Source of the DNA: Thermoleophilia bacterium
GTDB lineage: Bacteria; Actinomycetota; Thermoleophilia; Gaiellales; SKUG01
Assembly (NCBI GenBank): GCA_025964405.1
Contig: JAOPYW010000061.1
Location: forward strand, 1-9,258
Reading direction: 5' to 3'
DNA length: 9,258 nt
The stretch's first letter is position 1. Every line of letters starts with the position of its first letter. Shown here in pieces: positions 5,319-9,258 of the stretch. Under the pieces are notes generated by a model. It searched no databases. It was given only the letters and a program-made list of their open reading frames with translations, and had not been told where the DNA came from. The translations under genes and the position numbers were made by a program.

Positions 5319-7973
5319 TTAGGCCAGACGCACGCGGAGCGTCACGATGCCGCCTGCCGGCACCTCGACGACGCACCGGCCACCGTCGAACGCGACCTCC
5401 TCGCCTGCGGTCTCGTCGAGTTGCGCCCTGTGCACGGAGCCGACGGACGCCGCGAAGCGAAGGCCGGCGGTCGCCCCCGCGCCCTGGGTGGGCGCCCACC
5501 ACCGCGCGACGAGGTCACCGCTCCCGTCTGCTGCGAGCTTGAGCGTCGACAGGAACGCGCCGTCCTGCTCGACGACGAGCCCGAGCGCCGCGAGTGCGCC
5601 AGCTGCGTCGTCGGGGGAGCTGAGTGCGACGTCGTGGCGGCGCGCCCGTGCACCCGACTCGTTGATCCGCTCGTCGGTGAAGGCGTCGAGCACGAGCGGC
5701 GGCACGAGGAAGGCGCGCGCCGCGCCGAACGTCGCGGCCGAGCCGGCCCCGATGGCGAACTCGAGCCGTCGCAGGCCTTGGCACTGTGCTCCCGGTGTCG
5801 CCATCGCCGGGCCCGCGTGGAACGGCCGCGACTCGATGTCGTCGCGGCTCAACCAGCCCACCGAACGCACCAGGGTGAACTCCAGGCCCACGACATCCTC
5901 GATGCCCTCGATCGGCAGCGCGCGTGGTTCGTATTCGTGCAGGCCACGCCCCGCGAGGAGCGCGATGGGGTGTCCGGCGGCGTCGACCAGGCGCGCTGCG
6001 TTGAGTGCGTGGTCGAGGGTCGGAGGCGACTGGATCCAGTCGACTTCCGGAGCCGCGGGTTGCAGCGGACGGTCGACCACCGCGAAATGCCCCAGCGCCT
6101 CGACGTGGTGGGCGGGCTCCGGCGCCCCGTCGGCCGTGGGCATCGGCGTGATGCGTACGCGAAGGCGATGGTCGAGTGCTGCGTTGGTGAACTCGGTCGT
6201 GACCTCCACCAGCTCCGCGACGTCACTCACGCGCACGCGCGAGGTGATCTCGTGGCGGACGAGCTCGGCCGCTCGGCCCGATCGCGTGTCGTCGAGGGAG
6301 ACGGGCAGGTCGAGCACGTGCACGACCTCGAGCTCGGCGACGGTGCCGCCCGCGAGCGTGCGGGTCGACCACCGGTCGAGGCGCGCGACGAGCGCTCCAC
6401 TGCCGGTGCGGTCGCTGAAGTCGTATTCGTCGCCGCCGTCAGCCTCGTCGATGAAGTCGATCCGAACGGTGCCGTCGACCGTCGTCACCTCCAGAACGGG
6501 GGTGTCATCCCAGTGCACGACCTGTGCGCCGCTCGTGTCAGCGACGACAGCATCGTCATACACTGCGACGCCCGTGTGCGCCGACGACGCCATGACGCTC
6601 GTCAGGGGCGCGAGATGGCCGGGCGCGCCCGGGGTGAGCGCCGCGACGCTCCCATCGGGGAGCTCCACGATGCCACCGGCGCCCTCCGCGTCATGCACGA
6701 CCGTCTCGGCACCGAGGTCGAGCGCATACCGGAGGTCCTCGATGAGCCCCATCGCGGTCGCCGTAGCGCGGAGGGTGCGTGCCGGCATCTCCTCGTGCAC
6801 CAGGTCGACCGAGCATCCGCCGATCGAGTCGTGGGGGTGGTTCTCGAGCACGAGCCGCCACGCGTGGCGCAGGAACGGCTCCACGTCACGCGCGGGGCGC
6901 ACCCCAGCTGCGACGGCTGCGGCGAGCAGCGGCTCGACGTGTCGCTCGAGCAGCACCTGCAGCGCGTCGTTCTGCTGCTTGAGCTCGATGCGGGCGGAGA
7001 AGATCGACGCGAGGATGGGTGCCAGCCGTGAACCCCGCAGCTCGCCGCGATGGCGCTCCAGCGCTCCGCCACTCGCGTGGATGGCGGCCTCGGCAGCGCG
7101 CACGCGCTCCACCGCCGCATCGAGACCCGTGATGCGCACGTCGGCCGTCGCACCGAACACCTCGTTGAGGTTGGCGACGATCGCCGGCAGGTTCGCGTGC
7201 ACGGTGTCGTGGTCGGCTCCGGCGGCGAACAGCATCATGTCGGTGCGCGCATGCGGGAGCAGGTGCTGCGCCAGCTCGCGCGCGGCGTCGTAGGGCTCAC
7301 GGCTGTCGACGGCGTTGCCGCGGCCGCCCTGCTCGTAACTCCAGTAACCCATCACGCGCGGCGCCACCTGCACGATGGCGAGCACGTCGGAGCCGTCGAG
7401 CGACTCCCACCGGAACTCACTGCCGGTACGCGGGAACTCGTCGCCGTTGCCGCGCGAGAAGATCACGTTGTCGATGCCGAATCCCCGGAGGATGGCGGGG
7501 AGCTGGGCGATGTGCCCGAACGGGTCCGGCAGGTAGCCGACCGCGAGCGGAGTGCCGAACCTCGACGCGACGCGGCGCCCCTCGAGCAGGTTGCGCACGA
7601 GGGATTCGGCCGAGACGAGGAAGAGGTCGGGCAGCACGTGCCACGGACCCACCTCGAGGCGGCCCTCCCCCACGAGGCGTCGGATGCGCCCCTCCTCCTC
7701 GGGCCGGAGCTCGAGGTAGTCGTCGAGCACGATCGTCTGGCCGTCGAGCACGTAGGTCGGGAAGGTGGGATCGGCGTCGAGGGTGTCGAGCACGCGATCG
7801 ACCATGCCGACCAGCTGCATGCGGAACCGCTCGAAGGTGCGATACCACTCGCGATCCCAGTGGGTGTGCGCGTAGACGTGGATGCCCCATCGATCGGCTC
7901 CCGGCACCGGCGGCGCGGGGAGCGCGACGGGGTGCAGGACGGGAACGGCGTCGACGGGAAGGGTGCTGGTCAT
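5319..7973 (-). CDS. Glycoside hydrolase family 38 alpha-mannosidase, mannosylglycerate hydrolase (MngB)-like
   Basis: An 884-residue retaining alpha-mannosidase with no signal peptide, hence cytosolic; E. coli MngB has a similar length. The GH38 catalytic domain starts at about 29 with HVYAHTHWDREWY; H38 and D40 match the zinc ligands. GPWHVLPD is at 109-116. YLPDPFGH at 147-154 carries D150, the expected nucleophile and zinc ligand. The middle domain ends with ENHPHDSIGGCSVDLVHEE; H381 matches the fourth zinc ligand, and this form is typical of the MngB branch rather than lysosomal enzymes (HHDAxSGT). Residues from about 400 to 884 are the C-terminal beta domains. All key residues are present. 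A 28-residue Pro/Val-rich leader precedes the domain. The ATG at 7973 has no Shine-Dalgarno but a promoter placed for a leaderless mRNA. Substrate could be mannosylglycerate, its phosphate, or mannosides from glycans; no sugar kinase, PTS or sugar importer is nearby to decide. Confidence 0.92.
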   Translation of the reverse strand: MTSTLPVDAVPVLHPVALPAPPVPGADRWGIHVYAHTHWDREWYRTFERFRMQLVGMVDRVLDTLDADPTFPTYVLDGQTIVLDDYLELRPEEEGRIRRLVGEGRLEVGPWHVLPDLFLVSAESLVRNLLEGRRVASRFGTPLAVGYLPDPFGHIAQLPAILRGFGIDNVIFSRGNGDEFPRTGSEFRWESLDGSDVLAIVQVAPRVMGYWSYEQGGRGNAVDSREPYDAARELAQHLLPHARTDMMLFAAGADHDTVHANLPAIVANLNEVFGATADVRITGLDAAVERVRAAEAAIHASGGALERHRGELRGSRLAPILASIFSARIELKQQNDALQVLLERHVEPLLAAAVAAGVRPARDVEPFLRHAWRLVLENHPHDSIGGCSVDLVHEEMPARTLRATATAMGLIEDLRYALDLGAETVVHDAEGAGGIVELPDGSVAALTPGAPGHLAPLTSVMASSAHTGVAVYDDAVVADTSGAQVVHWDDTPVLEVTTVDGTVRIDFIDEADGGDEYDFSDRTGSGALVARLDRWSTRTLAGGTVAELEVVHVLDLPVSLDDTRSGRAAELVRHEITSRVRVSDVAELVEVTTEFTNAALDHRLRVRITPMPTADGAPEPAHHVEALGHFAVVDRPLQPAAPEVDWIQSPPTLDHALNAARLVDAAGHPIALLAGRGLHEYEPRALPIEGIEDVVGLEFTLVRSVGWLSRDDIESRPFHAGPAMATPGAQCQGLRRLEFAIGAGSAATFGAARAFLVPPLVLDAFTDERINESGARARRHDVALSSPDDAAGALAALGLVVEQDGAFLSTLKLAADGSGDLVARWWAPTQGAGATAGLRFAASVGSVHRAQLDETAGEEVAFDGGRCVVEVPAGGIVTLRVRLA

Positions 7974-7979
7974 GGACCG

Positions 7980-8008
7980 ATGCTATCGAGCGATGCGCTC
8001 GACGTCAC
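7980..8008 (-). promoter_or_regulatory. Predicted sigma-70-type promoter for the leaderless mannosidase gene
   Basis: On the minus strand: GTGACG (8003-8008), a 17-nt spacer, TAGCAT (7980-7985), then 6 nt to the ATG at 7973. The -35 keeps the TGAC core and the -10 is TAnnnT. The geometry is identical to the secG promoter, and again no Shine-Dalgarno precedes the ATG. Transcription probably starts at the ATG itself. Confidence 0.65.
7986..8002. promoter_or_regulatory. Operator candidate: 17-bp inverted repeat filling the promoter spacer
   Basis: TCGAGCG (7986-7992), ATG, CGCTCGA (7996-8002) is a perfect inverted repeat with 7-nt arms and a 3-nt centre. It occupies exactly the 17 bases between the predicted -35 and -10 boxes of the mannosidase gene. 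A dimeric repressor bound here would block RNA polymerase. The repeat and its position are read directly; repression is inference, and the regulator is unknown. Confidence 0.6.
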
Positions 8009-8016
8009 GGACGTGG

Positions 8017-8032
8017 CATTCGTTTTCGAATG
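8017..8032. repeat. Second inverted repeat in the divergent region
   Basis: CATTCG (8017-8022), TTTT, CGAATG (8027-8032) is a perfect inverted repeat with 6-nt arms. It starts 9 bp upstream of the mannosidase -35 box and ends 22 bp before the -35 proposed for the plus-strand gene, a position suited to an activator or a shared operator. Its sequence differs from the 7986-8002 repeat, so a different protein would be expected. Confidence 0.4.
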
Positions 8033-8053
8033 GATGAGGTTAAGAGCAGATAT

Positions 8054-8082
8054 GCGACAAATCGGTGCGCTCGGCGTACCAT
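8054..8082 (+). promoter_or_regulatory. Predicted promoter for the plus-strand gene
   Basis: GCGACA (8054-8059), a 17-nt spacer, TACCAT (8077-8082). The -35 keeps GACA and the -10 has the TAnnnT form. Transcription would start near 8089, giving a leader of about 80 nt before the ATG at 8171. This argues against translation from the in-frame ATG at 8030, which lies upstream of the promoter. Confidence 0.45.
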
Positions 8083-8089
8083 TGCGTCC

Positions 8090-8141
8090 GCAGCGAACGC
8101 CTCCCCCGGTTCCGTCGCTGCCCACGCCGCTCCCCGCGGCG
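8090..8141 (+). promoter_or_regulatory. Two tandem hairpins in the leader of the plus-strand gene
   Basis: GCAGCGA (8090-8096) can pair with TCGCTGC (8115-8121) across an 18-nt loop. CGCCGC (8125-8130) can pair with GCGGCG (8136-8141) across TCCCC. The first stem begins right at the predicted transcript start. I do not recognise a known riboswitch class. The stems may be only GC-driven or may protect the 5' end. Confidence 0.35.
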
Positions 8142-8170
8142 CGCAACTCCCCAGTGAAAGCTCCACCGTC

Positions 8171-8779
8171 ATGCAGATTTCAGCCACGACCCAGGCCACG
8201 CTGAGCACGCTCGCGCCGGCCACCCAGCTGCTTCCGCCCACCACCACGCCCGCAGTGCCGACGCGCTGGGCCCGCTGGTGGAAAGCTCCCATCGCCGCGG
8301 TCGACTACGCCGCCGGCAGCCGCATCGCACCCTGGCGCGAGGCATGGATCCCCACCGAGCGCACCATCAGCGGCGGACGCGCGCCCGCGATGGTCTTCGG
8401 CGGCACGAGCGCCGACACCGCCATCGAAGCGGCGCACGTCCTGGCGCGCGGCACGGTGCAGGTTCGCGTGAGCGATGCATCGGGGCGCATGCGTGACGTG
8501 CGGTTGAATCCCGCGATGGCCGTGCTGCACGACGCGAAGTCGGGCGCCTACTGGATCACCCCGCTCACGTCGAGCGCCCGGTCGGGGTCGGAGTGGGTCG
8601 AGCTGCCCCATTCGATCGACGGCGCCGCGTTCGAGGGTGCCCATCCGTGGCTGCAGGCACCGCGGGTCGCGGGCGCCTCCCGGGACCTCGTCGCGGTCGT
8701 CGGGCGAGATCTCGTCGTCACGCCCAGTCGCTGGACCGACGCGCCCGACGACTCCCGGAGTCGTTCAACCGAGGGCTGA
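8171..8779 (+). CDS. Unrecognised Trp-rich hypothetical protein
   Basis: A 202-residue protein that I cannot place in a family. It has no signal peptide, no membrane helix and no Cys, but nine Trp, clustered at 33-37 (WARWW) and 55-59 (WREAW). Residues 1-30 are Thr/Pro/Ala-rich and probably disordered. The middle (about 66-130) has a possible alpha/beta part (MVFGGTSADTAIEAAHVLARG) followed by strands (TVQVRVSD). The end repeats short valine-rich strands (DLVAVVGRDLVVTP). Third codon positions are strongly G/C from 8171 onward but not between 8030 and 8170. That, and the predicted promoter at 8054-8082, favours the ATG at 8171 over 8030. The Shine-Dalgarno is weak (GAAAG, 10 nt upstream). It is divergent from the mannosidase and overlaps the regulator gene by 15 bp tail to tail. 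Confidence 0.7.
   Translation: MQISATTQATLSTLAPATQLLPPTTTPAVPTRWARWWKAPIAAVDYAAGSRIAPWREAWIPTERTISGGRAPAMVFGGTSADTAIEAAHVLARGTVQVRVSDASGRMRDVRLNPAMAVLHDAKSGAYWITPLTSSARSGSEWVELPHSIDGAAFEGAHPWLQAPRVAGASRDLVAVVGRDLVVTPSRWTDAPDDSRSRSTEG
8748..8764. terminator. 17-bp palindrome at the convergent gene ends
   Basis: ACGACTCC (8748-8755), C, GGAGTCGT (8757-8764): perfect 8-nt arms around one base. As RNA it folds into a 7-bp stem with a 3-nt loop on either strand. It begins directly after the stop codon of the LuxR-type gene (8765-8767) and lies inside the last codons of the plus-strand gene. It is the best candidate for a terminator of the regulator transcript, though no T-run follows. Confidence 0.5.
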
Positions 8780-9258
8780 ACTTCCACCACCGTCGTCGAG
8801 AGGCGCCGGGGCGGCCAGCACCGCCGCCAGCTGGGTTCGGTCGGTGACCCCGAGCTTCGCGTAGACGTTGCGGAGGTGGTACCTGATCGCATGGACGGTC
8901 ACGAACAGTCGCTCCGCCGCCTCGCGGTTGGTCAGGCCCGTCGCCGTGATGCGCGCCACGCGTAGCTCCGTCGCAGTCAGGGCGTCGAGGCCGCGCTCGA
9001 CCGCACGACGCGGGCGACCACCCAGCACCACGAACTCCTCGCGCGCCCGCTGCGCGAGCGGCTGCGCTCCGAGCGACTCGGCGAGCTGCAGTGCGCGCAC
9101 CACCTGCTCGCGTGCGGCCGTGCGCTTGCCCAGGGCGCGGAGCGTCGACCCGAGATCAAGCAGCGCGCGCACGAGGTCGAGCTCACGACCGCTCGCGGCA
9201 CTCCCCGCCACGGCGGCTTCGAGGTCAGGGAGGCCCTCGCGGCCGAGGAGGCGTCCAC
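8765..9258 (-). CDS. LuxR-family transcriptional regulator, LAL/MalT-like (partial, C-terminal part)
   Basis: The reading frame is open to the right edge; 163 residues before the stop are visible. The C-terminal part is a LuxR-type DNA-binding domain. LTATELRVARITATGLTNREAAERLF is followed by the recognition-helix region TVHAIRYHLRNVYAKLGV and then TDRTQLAAVL. Upstream is a helical, repeat-like stretch (LVRALLDLGSTLRALGKRTAAREQVVRALQLAESLGA, then QRAREEFVVLGGRPRR), the usual end of the TPR-like region in large LAL ATPase regulators. An N-terminal AAA-type ATPase domain would therefore be expected off the edge but cannot be seen. A GTG at 9211 could be read as a start, but the frame continues upstream in the same helical style, so I treat it as internal. 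Its targets are unknown; it is two genes away from the mannosidase operator. Confidence 0.88.
   Translation of the reverse strand, partial: GRLLGREGLPDLEAAVAGSAASGRELDLVRALLDLGSTLRALGKRTAAREQVVRALQLAESLGAQPLAQRAREEFVVLGGRPRRAVERGLDALTATELRVARITATGLTNREAAERLFVTVHAIRYHLRNVYAKLGVTDRTQLAAVLAAPAPLDDGGGSSALG

Noticed and set aside
5347..7293. Very long open frames on the plus strand opposite the mannosidase gene (5347-7293 and 5421-7031)
   Set aside because: They are rich in Arg, Ser and Ala without domains, and arise from the GC-rich codon pattern of the GH38 gene, which has full catalytic motifs.
8030..8170. Longer start for the plus-strand gene at ATG 8030
   Set aside because: Codons from 8030 to 8170 lack the G/C third-position bias, and the predicted promoter and leader hairpins lie within this stretch.
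9209..9211. GTG at 9211 as the true start of the LuxR-type protein
   Set aside because: The frame stays open to the window edge in the same helical style, and this regulator type is normally far longer.
1..9258. CRISPR arrays, tRNA or rRNA genes, insertion sequences, attachment sites
   Set aside because: No regularly spaced repeats, no cloverleaf-like or rRNA sequence, and no transposase or integrase frames were seen on either strand.

Overview
The window is a GC-rich stretch (third codon positions mostly G or C) of a bacterial chromosome, most likely from an actinobacterium. The reasons are the GC content, the style of the lipoprotein and SecG sequences, two apparently leaderless genes with TAnnnT -10 boxes exactly 6 nt before the ATG, and a LAL-type LuxR regulator. 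A placement near the Acidimicrobiia is a guess from overall protein style. I see no tRNA, rRNA, CRISPR array, insertion sequence or phage gene.

Layout. Positions 1-7973 hold seven genes, all on the minus strand, so transcription runs from high to low coordinates. The furthest upstream is a cytosolic GH38 alpha-mannosidase of mannosylglycerate-hydrolase type (5319-7973). Next come a small secreted protein of unknown function (4761-5249) and the translocase subunit SecG (4466-4690). Last is a peptide-type ABC importer in the order substrate-binding lipoprotein (2515-4266), permease OppB (1470-2405), permease OppC (431-1477), ATPase OppD (1-319, cut by the left edge). A second group faces the mannosidase: an unrecognised Trp-rich protein on the plus strand (8171-8779), which converges on and overlaps by 15 bp the 3' end of a LuxR-type regulator on the minus strand (8765-9258, N-terminus beyond the right edge).

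How it works together. The opp genes form one import system: a lipid-anchored binding protein hands peptides to the OppB/OppC channel, powered by OppD and probably an OppF beyond the edge. The junctions suggest graded expression. After oppA there is a strong hairpin, then oppB begins with TTG and a Shine-Dalgarno that can be base-paired. oppB and oppC overlap by 8 bp. SecG serves general protein export and is probably only a neighbour. The mannosidase has its own promoter in the 197-bp divergent region, where a 17-bp inverted repeat exactly fills the -35/-10 spacer, the best operator candidate here.

Nothing amounts to a clearly new multi-gene system. The points most worth following are the mannosidase promoter/operator, the paired leaderless promoters, the oppA-oppB junction, and the unrecognised gene at 8171-8779 with its structured leader and convergent overlap.
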